From the NCBI RefSeq assembly GCF_020510585.1, contig NZ_CP075190.1:4152001-4216000 (forward strand): a stretch of DNA of 64,000 nucleotides. Reading direction: 5' to 3'. The notes below the pieces were generated by a model that searched no databases, was not told the DNA's origin, and worked only from the letters and a program-made list of their open reading frames with translations. A program made the position numbers and the translations under genes. This DNA is from Ferribacterium limneticum (lineage in GTDB: Bacteria; Pseudomonadota; Gammaproteobacteria; Burkholderiales; Rhodocyclaceae). Below, piece by piece: positions 33,377 through 44,567 of this stretch (positions within the stretch are counted from its first letter, which is position 1; each line of letters starts with the position of its first letter).

Positions 33377-34240
33377 CTAAACGGGCTCCACCATCATGTC
33401 GAGATATTCGCGCAGGCGCTCGACGGAATCGGTGAAATCCTCGTCAGCCGCCAGCGCCACTTCGGGCATGCCGATGACTTCGATGGAGTTGAGGATCAGC
33501 GCATCCATGCTGTTGAAGTACTGCACCCACCAGACGTTCTGCAGCCGCGTGCTGGTAATCCGGCAGTTGCCATAGCCGCGCGACAGGATCGACACTTCGC
33601 GATGGCCGAGCCAGCCGTAGAGCGTGTCGAGGTCGGCATCACTGACCGGTAACAGCGTCAGGTTGATGACGTGGGCGGCGTCGCCGGGTTTCCACGTCGC
33701 GGCCTGCATGCGGATTTCTTCGACCAGGGCCTGGGCGTTCATGCAGCCGACCGGGTAGTCGGGCGGCGGCAGATCGGCGGTCGCCGTGGCCAGCATGGTT
33801 TCAGTCAGCGCTGCCGGGATGTCGCCGGTTTCGAGGCGGTCGACGACCATCGCGCCATCGTCGGCCACCTGCAGAACGCGCCAGATGCCGGAGAACGCCG
33901 TTTCCTGCACCCGCCAGTGTTGCGGCGCCGTGGTGAAGGCGCTGACTTCGCCGAAGCCCATCGATTGATTGATCACATCGCGCATCGTCGCGTCGAGGTC
34001 GCGCAGATTGAGCGTGGCGCCACCGGCAAAGCCGACTTTCTCGGCTTCATCAACATAGGCGCCAACCAGGCTGGCCGCCCGATTGACCACCTCGGGCGCC
34101 ACGTTATCCGGCAGGCGCGGTTGCGAAAAGGTTTCCATGCCTTTCGGCATCGGCAGGTAATCGGGCGCTTCCTCGCCTTGCGAGCCGGGGCCCATGGCGA
34201 CGACGGAAATCGGGAAGGGACGCATCGTGGACGGGTTCAT
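33377..34240 (-). CDS. hupH: Hydrogenase expression/maturation protein HupH/HoxQ
   Basis: 287 residues. Family-typical blocks: [48 protein letters not shown] and [21 protein letters not shown], written in part. HupH proteins are needed for small-subunit maturation in uptake hydrogenases, particularly under oxygen. Overlaps hupG by 4 bp (34237-34240). Confidence 0.92.
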   Translation of the reverse strand: MNPSTMRPFPISVVAMGPGSQGEEAPDYLPMPKGMETFSQPRLPDNVAPEVVNRAASLVGAYVDEAEKVGFAGGATLNLRDLDATMRDVINQSMGFGEVSAFTTAPQHWRVQETAFSGIWRVLQVADDGAMVVDRLETGDIPAALTETMLATATADLPPPDYPVGCMNAQALVEEIRMQAATWKPGDAAHVINLTLLPVSDADLDTLYGWLGHREVSILSRGYGNCRITSTRLQNVWWVQYFNSMDALILNSIEVIGMPEVALAADEDFTDSVERLREYLDMMVEPV

Positions 34241-34695
34241 GCGCAGGCTCCTTGCGTGCTGGCGGCGCGGACGGGAATGCCGATCGGCTTGGGTTGTGCC
34301 GGCCCGGTGAGCAGGCGGGCGATTTCGTTCTGGTATTCGTTCCAGTCGCGGATACCGTTAAGGACGCCGACAAACTGGCCGTCACGCAGGAAGACGACAG
34401 CCGGGGCGCGCGGCACACCATATTGCTGCATCAGCGGCGCGGAAAAATCGGGGCCGGCAACCCAGCGGGCGATCTGCCCGCCAACCGGTTTGAGCGCTTC
34501 GGGCAGGATGACGCAGGCGTCGAGCACTTCGAGATTGCGCTGCGGGTCCTCGGTGAGGAGCAGGGCGGTCAAACCGGCTGGAAATTCGGGATTGTTACGG
34601 TCAACCCGAAAAAAGCCGTGTTTTTGAAGTAATCGGCCGATGGCTGTTTCGAGTCTTTCGAGCGAGGTCGGGCCGGCTTTGAGTTCGAGGCTCAT
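34237..34695 (-). CDS. hupG: Thioredoxin-fold small-subunit chaperone HupG/HyaE
   Basis: 152 residues. YGVPRAPAVVFLRDGQFVGVLNGIRDW is the HyaE-type thioredoxin fold without the CxxC active site. HyaE/HoxO binds the Tat signal of the small subunit. Residues about 22-33 (LQKHGFFRVDRN) are encoded by a repeat copy in the opposite orientation to those in the other hydrogenase genes. It overlaps hupF and hupH by 4 bp each. Confidence 0.9.
   Translation of the reverse strand: MSLELKAGPTSLERLETAIGRLLQKHGFFRVDRNNPEFPAGLTALLLTEDPQRNLEVLDACVILPEALKPVGGQIARWVAGPDFSAPLMQQYGVPRAPAVVFLRDGQFVGVLNGIRDWNEYQNEIARLLTGPAQPKPIGIPVRAASTQGACA
34597..34629 (+). repeat. Dispersed repeat, copy 10 (inside hupG)
   Basis: ACGGTCAACCCG, AAAAAA, GCCGT, GTTTTTGAAG on the plus strand, antisense to hupG. 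The gene strand reads it as HGFFRVDR. Confidence 0.8.
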
Positions 34696-34994
34696 GATTG
34701 TTGTGTCCTCAGGAAATCGGGGAGTTGGGGTTCGCGATCGAGATCGGCGAAGAAGGCAGAAAAATCAGTGACACCGGACTGCGCGGCATCGAGCGCATCG
34801 AGTGCCGCGTCGATGGCGGCAGCGCGCTGGGCGTCGATCACTTCGCGCGCCGCATCAAGAAAAGTCATGAGCCAGGTGCCCGGCAGTTGCTGGCCGACCA
34901 GACTGAGGTCGACGCGCACTTCGCCGTTACGGCCGGCGCAGCGGGCGAAGTGTTCGCCGCATTCGAGCACCTGGACGGGGATGCCGAGGCACAT
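34692..34994 (-). CDS. hupF: HupF/HoxL-type chaperone (hup set)
   Basis: 100 residues starting MCLGIPVQVLECGE with invariant Cys2. VRVDLSLVGQQLPGTWLMTFLDAAREVID and a helical C-terminal extension distinguish it from HypC. It should hold the HupL precursor. It follows hupD after 1 bp and overlaps hupG by 4 bp. Confidence 0.9.
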   Translation of the reverse strand: MCLGIPVQVLECGEHFARCAGRNGEVRVDLSLVGQQLPGTWLMTFLDAAREVIDAQRAAAIDAALDALDAAQSGVTDFSAFFADLDREPQLPDFLRTQQS

Positions 34995-34995
34995 A

Positions 34996-35610
34996 TCAAA
35001 CGCTTTCCATATTCAGGAAACGCGCATCGCCGAGGCGATAAGCGACTTCCGCCGGCGGCCGTTCGGATTCATATACATCCATGGCCAGCGCGTTGTCAGT
35101 GATGCTTTCGCTCAGCCCGTCGCGCACCCGACCCGCCGCGCCCCATTTTTCCAGCCAGTCGAGCGCGATGTTGAGAGCCGGCACCATCTGCGCCTTGACG
35201 ATATCGCGCAGACTGCCGCCGAAATCTTCGAGTTGCTCTGCCTGAACGCCAACAAGGACGAGTTCAGCCGGCAATTTTTGCGTCAGTTCGGCCGCCATGA
35301 GCACTTCCTGAAAACCGGTCTGATGCAGACTCATTTTCTTGACGCCCATGAAGCGCGGCACCTGATCGCCGACCACGACGCGCAACCGGCCCGGCTCGTC
35401 GCCGTAATCGACGGCATCGAAAACCAGCAGGCAATCGGCCTCCTGGACGTAGGGCAGCAGGTAAAGACCTTGCGTGCCGCCATCCATCACCGTCACCTGC
35501 GGCGGAAATTCCCAACCGGCATTGAGGGCTTCGACACAGCGCACGCCGAAACCTTCGTCGGCCCACAGGATATTGCCGATACCAAGGACGAGAATGCGTT
35601 TGCTATTCAT
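34996..35610 (-). CDS. hupD: Hydrogenase maturation endopeptidase for the hup large subunit
   Basis: 204 residues. VLGIGNILWADEGFGVRCVEAL (Glu ligand in DEGFG), DGGTQGLYLLP, FDAVDYG and KMSLHQTGFQEVLMAAEL (His ligand) match HupD/HoxM. It cleaves the C-terminal extension of HupL. A terminator-like hairpin (35630-35660) lies between hupC and this gene, mirroring the hyb operon. Confidence 0.93.
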   Translation of the reverse strand: MNSKRILVLGIGNILWADEGFGVRCVEALNAGWEFPPQVTVMDGGTQGLYLLPYVQEADCLLVFDAVDYGDEPGRLRVVVGDQVPRFMGVKKMSLHQTGFQEVLMAAELTQKLPAELVLVGVQAEQLEDFGGSLRDIVKAQMVPALNIALDWLEKWGAAGRVRDGLSESITDNALAMDVYESERPPAEVAYRLGDARFLNMESV

Positions 35611-35629
35611 TGAAAGCCTCTGAGAAAAC

Positions 35630-35660
35630 GCCCCGTGCTACGTCGACCGCAGCACGGGGC
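35630..35660 (-). terminator. Intrinsic terminator/attenuator between hupC and hupD
   Basis: GCCCCGTGCT, 11-nt loop, AGCACGGGGC: a perfect 10-bp stem; the minus-strand transcript continues with TTTTCTCAG. Same position in gene order as the hybC-hybD hairpin. Confidence 0.78.
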
Positions 35661-35676
35661 TAATGCATTTAAAGCT

Positions 35677-36381
35677 TCAGTCCTTGAACATCCGCCAGCC
35701 GCTGATCATCGTCGAGATCAGGCTCTGCCGGCTCATGATGTCTTCGCGGATCGCCGCATAGACATGCACCAGCACGAAAGTCATCATGATCCACATGCCC
35801 AGCCGGTGCAGGTTATGCACCTGCATCGAGCCGCCGAGGGTCGGGATGACCCAACCGAACAGGCTGTCCTGCCAGCTGCCCAGCCCGGCGCCTTCGCTGT
35901 ACAGGGCGAAGCCGGTGAACAGCATGCCGACGGCCAGGATCGTGAAGAAGAAGAACATCATGAGCTGCGCCATCGGGTTGTGGCCGACGTATTTCTTTGG
36001 CGTCTTTTCGAGGAACAGATACCAGCGCAATTCGAAGAAGACTTCGCTCCACCACTGCGGATTGGTGATCGGCAGCCGGAAAATCTGCTTGGCGTGATGA
36101 TTGCCGACGAAAGCCCAGTACACCCGGCCGAGCAGCCCGACAGCAAAAATGTAGGCCGCCGAGAAATGAGCAAAGCGGATGTAGCCCATCAGGAAGTTGT
36201 CCGACGCTTCGCCGGGCATCGTCGGCAAGGGCTTGCCGATGAAATACCCGGTTACCGCCAACACCACCATGGCCAGCGCATTGATCCAGTGCCACAGACG
36301 GACTGGCGCTTCGTAGACATAGATCGAACGGACCTGTTTACCGTGCCTTTCGGCTTCCAGCATGTCCTGTTGAGAGAGCAT
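35677..36381 (-). CDS. hupC: Hydrogenase cytochrome b subunit
   Basis: 234 residues with four main transmembrane helices of the Ni/Fe-hydrogenase b-type family. His residues likely to bind the two b haems lie in RLWHWINAL, RFAHFSAAY, and VHNLHRLGMWIMM...LVHVYAAI. It anchors HupSL at the periplasmic face and feeds electrons to ubiquinone. It follows hupL after 22 bp. Confidence 0.95.
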   Translation of the reverse strand: MLSQQDMLEAERHGKQVRSIYVYEAPVRLWHWINALAMVVLAVTGYFIGKPLPTMPGEASDNFLMGYIRFAHFSAAYIFAVGLLGRVYWAFVGNHHAKQIFRLPITNPQWWSEVFFELRWYLFLEKTPKKYVGHNPMAQLMMFFFFTILAVGMLFTGFALYSEGAGLGSWQDSLFGWVIPTLGGSMQVHNLHRLGMWIMMTFVLVHVYAAIREDIMSRQSLISTMISGWRMFKD

Positions 36382-36403
36382 GATTGCCTCCTTTCCGGAC
36401 CGC

Positions 36404-38191
<1,788 letters not shown>

Positions 38192-38194
<3 letters not shown>

Positions 38195-38227
38195 TTCAGT
38201 TTTCCTCTTGTTTTTCCGGTTGACCGT
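38192..38227 (-). repeat. Dispersed repeat, copy 11 (hupS end / hupL start)
   Basis: Minus strand: ACGGTCAACCGG, AAAAAC, AAGAG, GAAAACTGAAATGG. It encodes the last HupS residues and contains the hupS stop, the hupL Shine-Dalgarno and the hupL ATG. Confidence 0.78.
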
Positions 38228-39290
38228 GGGATTGGGGATTGCGCGCCCTGGCTAGTGCCGAGACGGCGGCATGGGCGGCAATCGCAGCGCCAACGGTACC
38301 GGCGGCAGCCTTGCCAATAGTGTCGGCATTCGCTTCGACGCCGAAAGCCTTGATGTCGGTTACGCGGTCATAGAAGCTGCCCTTGTCCCAGAAGCCCTCC
38401 TCGGAACAGCCGATACAGCCGTGGCCCGATTGCACCGGCCAGCTGACGCCGCCATTCCAGCGCATCGACGAACAGGCGTTGTAGGTCGTCGGGCCCTTGC
38501 AGCCCATCTTGTACAGACAATGACCCTTGCGCGAACCTTCGTCGTCCCAGGCTTCGGCGAACTGGCCGGCATCGAAATGGCCGCGGCGATAGCACTTGTC
38601 GTGAATACGCTGGCCGTAGAACATCTTCGGACGGCCCTGGCGGTCGAGCTCGGGAATGCGGTCGAAGGTCAGCATGTAGGTGACGACGCCGGTCATCACC
38701 TCGGCAATCGGCGGGCAGCCCGGAACATTGATGATCGGCTTGCCGGAAATGACTTTATGCACCGGCGTCGCCCGCGTCGGGTTCGGCTTGGCGGCCTGGA
38801 CGCAGCCGTAGGAAGCACAGGCGCCCCAGCTGATGATCGCCTTGGCGTCAGCGCAGGTTTCCTTGAGCACTTCGACGAAAGGCCGGCCGCCGTGGATGCA
38901 GAACATGCCGTCCTCGTTGAGCGGCGGATTGCCTTCGACGGCAACGATGTAGTTGCCCTTGTATTTCTTCTTGACCTCTTCAATGATCGCCTCGGCCTGG
39001 TGGCCGGCCGCCGCCATCAGCGTGTCGTCGTAATCGAGGGAGAGCATCGAGAGCACGACGTCCTTGGTCAGCGGGTGCGCCGAACGGATGAAGGACTCCG
39101 AGCAGCAGGTGCATTCCAGACCGTGCAGCCAGATCACCGGCGTGCGGGCCTTGGTTTCCAGCGCATGGGCGATACGCGGCGCAGCGGCGCTGCCCAGCCC
39201 GAGCGACGTCGCGGTCAGGCTGCAAAATTTGAGAAAGCTGCGCCGGGTGATGCCCTGGCGGCGAAGCACTTCATAAAAGGTTTCGGTCAC
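38196..39290 (-). CDS. hupS: [NiFe]-hydrogenase small subunit with O2-tolerant cysteine set (group 1d)
   Basis: 364 residues from a GTG at 39290 with GGGGGA 7 bp upstream; ATG alternatives further upstream lie across the sigma54 promoter. Tat motif TRRSFLKFC (residues 15-23). The proximal cluster has all six cysteines of the O2-tolerant [4Fe-3S] enzymes: ECTCCSES (60, 62, 63), CASYGC (158, 163) and GCPP (192), with the same spacing as Ralstonia HoxK. Medial/distal ligands follow ([21 protein letters not shown]). A C-terminal Ala-rich anchor helix is followed by a short tail encoded by a repeat copy. Confidence 0.95.
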   Translation of the reverse strand: MTETFYEVLRRQGITRRSFLKFCSLTATSLGLGSAAAPRIAHALETKARTPVIWLHGLECTCCSESFIRSAHPLTKDVVLSMLSLDYDDTLMAAAGHQAEAIIEEVKKKYKGNYIVAVEGNPPLNEDGMFCIHGGRPFVEVLKETCADAKAIISWGACASYGCVQAAKPNPTRATPVHKVISGKPIINVPGCPPIAEVMTGVVTYMLTFDRIPELDRQGRPKMFYGQRIHDKCYRRGHFDAGQFAEAWDDEGSRKGHCLYKMGCKGPTTYNACSSMRWNGGVSWPVQSGHGCIGCSEEGFWDKGSFYDRVTDIKAFGVEANADTIGKAAAGTVGAAIAAHAAVSALARARNPQSHGQPEKQEEN

Positions 39291-39334
39291 TGGTAAGTCC
39301 CCCGTTGGTTTTGTTGCCGAGCGGGGAACTACTA

Positions 39335-39351
39335 CGCAAAGCGTATGCCAC
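39335..39351 (-). promoter_or_regulatory. Sigma54 -24/-12 promoter of the hup operon
   Basis: Minus strand: GTGGCATACGCTTTGCG. GG (39348-39349) and GC (39336-39337) are 10 bp apart; near-consensus TGGCA and TTTGC. The start would be near 39324, about 34 bp before the hupS GTG. Confidence 0.85.
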
Positions 39352-39380
39352 ACACCGACATTCATTGATTTATCGATTGG

Positions 39381-39393
39381 AATCAAGGCATTT
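39381..39393 (+). promoter_or_regulatory. IHF-like site upstream of the hup promoter
   Basis: AATCAAGGCATTT matches WATCAANNNNTTR except for the last base. It lies about 30 bp upstream of the -24 element, where IHF usually bends DNA for NtrC-type activators. Weak consensus, so only a suggestion. Confidence 0.35.
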
Positions 39394-39545
39394 ACAAGAT
39401 CAACCCGACCATGGGGGCAAGCCCCGGCCAGGCGCCAGATGGTCATGATCAATCCACGATGGAAACAAGGCTTCCACACGCGGATCGCCCGGTCGATTGA
39501 CTCCCATCAAGCAGCAAACAACAGGAATCGTTCTAGAATCCACAG

Positions 39546-42500
39546 ATGAAAAGAAAACGCGCGACCAAAATCGTCGAGCTCATCACCACCCAAAGCGATC
39601 GTGTCGAGCCCGGCCTCAGCCTGCGCGAGGTGGCGGCGCGCATGCTGACCGCGAAAATTTCGTCGGTCATCGTCGTCGACCAGGGAAAGACGCTCGGCAT
39701 CATTACCGAGCGCGACATCGTGCGCGTCATGCGCCAGCATCACTCGCCGGATCAAACGGCCGGCGAGACCATGACCAGCCCGGTCCATAGCGTGCCGGCC
39801 GACATGCTGTTCCAGCAGGCCTATCGCGAAGCTGCCAGTCTTGGCATCCGCCACGTCATCGTCACCGACGAAGCCGGTTTGCCACTCGGCGTCGTCAGCG
39901 AATCGGATTTCCGCAAGCATCTCGGTCCCGACTTCTTCCTCCAGCTCAACAGTGCCGACACGCTGATGGAACGCACTTTCCCCCGACTGCCGGCCGACGC
40001 CCATCTCGAAGATGCGCTGACCGCCATGGCGGCAGTCAGTGTCAGCTGCATCTTCGTCGTCGATGGCCGGCGGCCGCTGGGCATCGTCACCGAACACGAC
40101 ATTGTTCGCTTCTTTCTCGACGACCAGCCCAATCCGACTCTGGGCGCCATCATGACCCAGCCCGCCATCTGCATCCGGGCCGACCGCCCCCTGGCCGATG
40201 CTGCCCAGCAGATGCTCGATCGCGACATTCGCCACCTCGCCGTCGTCGACGACAAAGGCCTGCTCGTCGGCCTGCTCTCCGAACATACGCTGATGAGCCC
40301 GCTCAGCCTCGGCCAGGTGGACTGCGCACTGGGCGAGCAACAATCGATACTGCGTTGCCGCGAGCAGATTCTTGAAGAAACCGCCCGCAACGAACGCTAC
40401 CAGCGCGCCCTGCTCGACAACTTTCCCTACCTCGTCTGGCTCAAGGACACGGAATCACGCTTCCTGACCACCAACCGTACATTTGCCGATGCGGTCTGCC
40501 TGCCGAACACCGGGGCCATCGTCGGCAAGAGTGATCTGGATTTCTGGCCGCCCGCGATGGCGGAGCATTTCCGGGCCGATGACGCCGAAGTCATGGCCAC
40601 CCGGAAGAACAAGGTCGTCGTCGAACAGATCGTTATCGGCCACCAGAGCATCTGGCACGAAACCTACAAGGCACCGGTCATCGGCGACGACGGCAGCCTG
40701 CTCGGCACGGTCGGCTTTGCCCGCGACATTTCCGAGCGGCGGCGCGCCGAAGAGGCAATGCGCCTGCGCAACGCCGCGCTGGCGGGGATAATCGGCGGCG
40801 AAACGTTGCCCGGCGCCCTCGAATTGCTCGTCATGTCGGTCGAAGCCGAGATGCCGGAGTGGCGATGCTCGATCATGCTCAGCGACGACTCCGGACAGCA
40901 CCTTCGCGTCGGCGCCGCCCCCAGCCTGCCGGCAGCCTTTTACGCCGCGATCGACGGCACGCCCATCGCGGCAGGCGGCAGCGCCTGCGGCACGGCAGCG
41001 GCGCTCAGACAACGCGTCATTGTCGAAAACGTGTTCACTGATCCGCAGTGTGCCGCCTACCGTGAGATTGCCCGGGAAAGCGAAATCGCCGCCTGCTGGT
41101 CAGATCCGATCATCGGTCCGGACGGCCTGTTGCTCGGCACCTTCGCCGCCTATCACCGCTTGCCCAGCCAGCCGCGCGAAGAAGACCTGGGCTGCCTGAT
41201 GCAGGCCTGCCAACTGGCCGCCCTGCTCATTGCCCACCAGCACCGCTCACATGACCTGGACAAAAGCCTGGAAACCTTCCGCGGCATTTTCAACAGTGTC
41301 AGCGAAGCTCTGTTCATCCAGTCCGCCGATGGCACCTTCCTAGACGTGAACGCTGGCGCCGAGCAGATATCCGGAGTGCCGCGCGAACAGTTGATCGGCC
41401 TGAACCACGCGACGTTCGCCCAGCCGGGGCTGACCGATGTACCAACCGTGAATCTGCACATCGCTGCGGCGCTGGCTGGCACACCGCAAACCTTCGAAAT
41501 TCTCGCCCGCAACAGCGAAGGCCGTATCTTCCCGGTCGAAATCCGGCTTCACCGTTCAAGATACTTCGGCCGTCCGGCAGTCATCGCCTCAGCCATCGAT
41601 ATTTCCGAGCGCAAGAACACCGAGTTGCGCCTTGAAATCGAGCACGACATTGCCCAGGCGCTGGCCGCCGGCCTGCAGCGCGATGCGGTGCTGCAAGCGC
41701 TGCTCAAGGCCGCCCTGCGCTTTCCGGATATCGATGCCGGCTGCCTGCACTGGCGACAGGCCGATGGCAGTTACCTGCTCCTGACCCACGTCGGGGTTTC
41801 CACCGATTTCGCCGAAAACATCGCCCGCCTCGATGCCGATAGCCCGTTCGCCCGCTTCGCACTGAACGGCGGAACAATTTGCAACTGCCAGGAACCCAGT
41901 GAGCACTGTGCCGACACCAGCGTCCTGGACAATGAAGCGGTCCGGAGAGAAGGCCTGGGCTGCCTGACCACTTTGCCGATCATGCTGGCCGGCCAGCCAG
42001 CAGCCTGTATCACACTGGGCAGTCACCAGGCCACCGGCATCCTGGCGTCGACGCTGCGTTCGCTCGACATGCTGGGCAGTCACTTCAGCCAGACCCTGCT
42101 CCAACTCGATGCCCAGGAACAAGCCCGGAGCCTGCAACAGAACCTGAGCGGCCTGTTCGACTCGCTCAAGGATTTCATTTTCATCCTCGACGAGGATGGG
42201 TGCATCCTGCATTACAACCGGGCTGTTGCCGACGACCTCGGCTATGGACCCGACGCCCTTATCGGCCGGCCGATTGCTACGGTACACCCGGAAAACCTGC
42301 AAAAAATGGCCAACGAGCTGATGATCGATGTCGTTGCCGGTCGCCGTTTCAGTTGCCCGCTGCCCATCCTGCACGCCAATGGCGAACAGAGCATGATCGA
42401 GACGCGGATCACTCATGGTTACTGGAATGGTCGCCCCGCCCTGATCAGCACATCGCAGGACATCACCGAGCGCCTGATCGCCGAGGAGCGTCAGCAACTT

Positions 42501-44567
42501 GCTGCCAGCGTTTTCGATAATGCGCACGAAGGCATCATGATCACCGACCCCAAAGGGCGCATCGTCGAAGTCAATTCAACCTTCAGCGAACTGACCGGTT
42601 ATCCCCGCGACGAAGCCATCGGCAAGACCGCCGACCTGCTTAAGTCAGGCCACCACGACCCGGCGTTCTATCATGAAATGTGGCAAAAAATCGGCGAGGA
42701 AGGCTATTGGCGCGGTGAGATATGGAACCGCAAGAAGTCCGGTGAAATATTCGTCGAGTTGCTCACCATCTCGACCGTCCGCAACCGGAATGGCGAAATA
42801 GCCAACTTTGTCGCCATTTTCTCGGACATAACGGTCATCAAGCAGCACCAGCAGCGCCTCGAGCATCTCGCCCATTACGATGCCCTGACCCAGCTCCCCA
42901 ACCGCATGCTGCTCAGCGACCGCCTCCAACTGGCCATGGCGCAAACCGAACGTAGCGGGAAGATGCTGGCCATCTGCTATCTCGATCTCGACAATTTCAA
43001 ACCGATCAACGACCGCTTCGGCCACTCGGCCGGCGATTTCCTGCTCATCGAAGTCGCCCAGCGCCTGAAGACCTGCGTGCGCGCCGGCGACACGGTGTCA
43101 CGACTGGGTGGCGATGAGTTCGTCCTGCTTGTTTCCAATCTTGACGACCTGCACGAGTGCGATCACGCCGTTGGCCGCATCATTGGCGCGCTGACCCAGC
43201 CCTTCCGCGTCTCCGAACACAGCATCACGATTTCGGCGAGCATCGGCGTCACCCTCTACCCGCACGACGGCTCCGACGCCGACACGCTGCTCCGCCATGC
43301 CGACCAGGCGATGTATGCGGCCAAGCAGGGCGGCCGCAATCGCCATCACCTGTTCGACCCGGAAAACGACCGCCGCACGCGCATTCGCCGCGAGGAAATC
43401 GTGCGTATTCGAGAAGGCCTGGCCAAGGGTGAATTCCAGCTGTACTTCCAGCCCAAGGTCAATATGCGCAAAGGCAGCGTAACCGGGGCGGAAGCACTGA
43501 TCCGCTGGCAGCACCCGGAGGACGGCCTGCTGCTGCCCGGGCGTTTCCTGCCCATCATCGAAGACAGCGAACTGGATATCGAAGTCGGCGACTGGGTAAT
43601 CCAGGAAGCCCTCAGGCAGATGGACGCGTGGCATGAACAGGGCCTCGACCTGCCGGTCAGCATCAACATTTCCGGCAAGCACCTGCAGCACGAAGGCTTT
43701 TCCCGACGCCTGGCCGAACTGCTCGCCGCCCACCCGAATCTTGCCCCCGGCCAGATCGAACTGGAAGTCCTCGAAACCGCCGCCCTTGAGGACATGGCCA
43801 ACGTCGCCGAACTGTTCGGCGAATGCCGGCGCCTGGGCGTCACCTTCGCCCTCGACGATTTTGGCACCGGCTATTCGTCGCTGACCTACTTCCGCCAGCT
43901 GCCGGCCGATGTACTCAAGATCGACCAGTCATTCATCCGCAACATGCTCGACGATGCCGACGACCTGGCTATCGTCGAAGGCGTCATCGGACTGACCCAG
44001 GCCTTCCGCCGTCAGGTCATTGCCGAAGGCGTCGAAACGGTCGAGCATGGCCTGGTCCTGCTCCTCCTTGGCTGCGACATGGCGCAGGGTTTCGGCATCG
44101 CCCATCCAATGCCGGCAGCGCTGGTGCCCGACTGGATTCGACAATTCAAGCCGGATGAACTGTGGGGGCTGGCCACTGCCTTCAAGTGGTCGCGCGAGGA
44201 TTTGCCCATGCTCATCGCCGACGTCGACCACAACCGCTGGAAAAAATCCCTGTATAGCTACCTTGATGACACTACCGGCGCCCTGCATCCCCCGGAACTC
44301 GGCCATCATCAGTGCCGATTCGGTCGCTGGTACGACAGCCAGGAAGGGCGGCGCTATGCCAGCGTCGAAGCGTTCCAGGCGCTCGAAGGCCTGCACCGGC
44401 ATCTGCATGATCTCGGCAGCCAACTGCTGCGCTGCCACGCTGCCGGGGAAATCAGCGCCATTGAGGCGCTGAAACGGGAATTCGAGGAGCAGGGCATCAG
44501 GCTGACTGATTGCATCCAACACATTCAGGCCGAAGTGCTCATGAACACTCAGACCAGCAAGCGATAA
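39546..44567 (+). CDS. Giant CBS-PAS-GAF-GGDEF-EAL-CZB c-di-GMP signalling protein
   Basis: 1673 residues, no signal peptide or membrane helices. Domains in order (approximate): four CBS motifs (10-255), PAS (285-395), GAF (405-570), PAS (575-690), GAF (698-855), PAS (862-985), PAS (985-1105), GGDEF with intact RLGGDEFVLL (1105-1275), EAL with AEALIRW (1282-1538), and a C-terminal CZB-type zinc domain with HHQCRFGRWYDS (1562-1665). It may make and break c-di-GMP in response to nucleotides (CBS), redox/ligands (PAS/GAF) and zinc or hypochlorite-like oxidants (CZB). It is divergent from hupS; its end overlaps oxyR by 19 bp (convergent). Confidence 0.9.
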   Translation: MKRKRATKIVELITTQSDRVEPGLSLREVAARMLTAKISSVIVVDQGKTLGIITERDIVRVMRQHHSPDQTAGETMTSPVHSVPADMLFQQAYREAASLGIRHVIVTDEAGLPLGVVSESDFRKHLGPDFFLQLNSADTLMERTFPRLPADAHLEDALTAMAAVSVSCIFVVDGRRPLGIVTEHDIVRFFLDDQPNPTLGAIMTQPAICIRADRPLADAAQQMLDRDIRHLAVVDDKGLLVGLLSEHTLMSPLSLGQVDCALGEQQSILRCREQILEETARNERYQRALLDNFPYLVWLKDTESRFLTTNRTFADAVCLPNTGAIVGKSDLDFWPPAMAEHFRADDAEVMATRKNKVVVEQIVIGHQSIWHETYKAPVIGDDGSLLGTVGFARDISERRRAEEAMRLRNAALAGIIGGETLPGALELLVMSVEAEMPEWRCSIMLSDDSGQHLRVGAAPSLPAAFYAAIDGTPIAAGGSACGTAAALRQRVIVENVFTDPQCAAYREIARESEIAACWSDPIIGPDGLLLGTFAAYHRLPSQPREEDLGCLMQACQLAALLIAHQHRSHDLDKSLETFRGIFNSVSEALFIQSADGTFLDVNAGAEQISGVPREQLIGLNHATFAQPGLTDVPTVNLHIAAALAGTPQTFEILARNSEGRIFPVEIRLHRSRYFGRPAVIASAIDISERKNTELRLEIEHDIAQALAAGLQRDAVLQALLKAALRFPDIDAGCLHWRQADGSYLLLTHVGVSTDFAENIARLDADSPFARFALNGGTICNCQEPSEHCADTSVLDNEAVRREGLGCLTTLPIMLAGQPAACITLGSHQATGILASTLRSLDMLGSHFSQTLLQLDAQEQARSLQQNLSGLFDSLKDFIFILDEDGCILHYNRAVADDLGYGPDALIGRPIATVHPENLQKMANELMIDVVAGRRFSCPLPILHANGEQSMIETRITHGYWNGRPALISTSQDITERLIAEERQQLAASVFDNAHEGIMITDPKGRIVEVNSTFSELTGYPRDEAIGKTADLLKSGHHDPAFYHEMWQKIGEEGYWRGEIWNRKKSGEIFVELLTISTVRNRNGEIANFVAIFSDITVIKQHQQRLEHLAHYDALTQLPNRMLLSDRLQLAMAQTERSGKMLAICYLDLDNFKPINDRFGHSAGDFLLIEVAQRLKTCVRAGDTVSRLGGDEFVLLVSNLDDLHECDHAVGRIIGALTQPFRVSEHSITISASIGVTLYPHDGSDADTLLRHADQAMYAAKQGGRNRHHLFDPENDRRTRIRREEIVRIREGLAKGEFQLYFQPKVNMRKGSVTGAEALIRWQHPEDGLLLPGRFLPIIEDSELDIEVGDWVIQEALRQMDAWHEQGLDLPVSINISGKHLQHEGFSRRLAELLAAHPNLAPGQIELEVLETAALEDMANVAELFGECRRLGVTFALDDFGTGYSSLTYFRQLPADVLKIDQSFIRNMLDDADDLAIVEGVIGLTQAFRRQVIAEGVETVEHGLVLLLLGCDMAQGFGIAHPMPAALVPDWIRQFKPDELWGLATAFKWSREDLPMLIADVDHNRWKKSLYSYLDDTTGALHPPELGHHQCRFGRWYDSQEGRRYASVEAFQALEGLHRHLHDLGSQLLRCHAAGEISAIEALKREFEEQGIRLTDCIQHIQAEVLMNTQTSKR

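Noticed and set aside
39291..39479. Upstream ATG for hupS
   Set aside because: The extension crosses the sigma54 promoter; the GTG at 39290 has a strong Shine-Dalgarno and places the Tat motif near the N-terminus.
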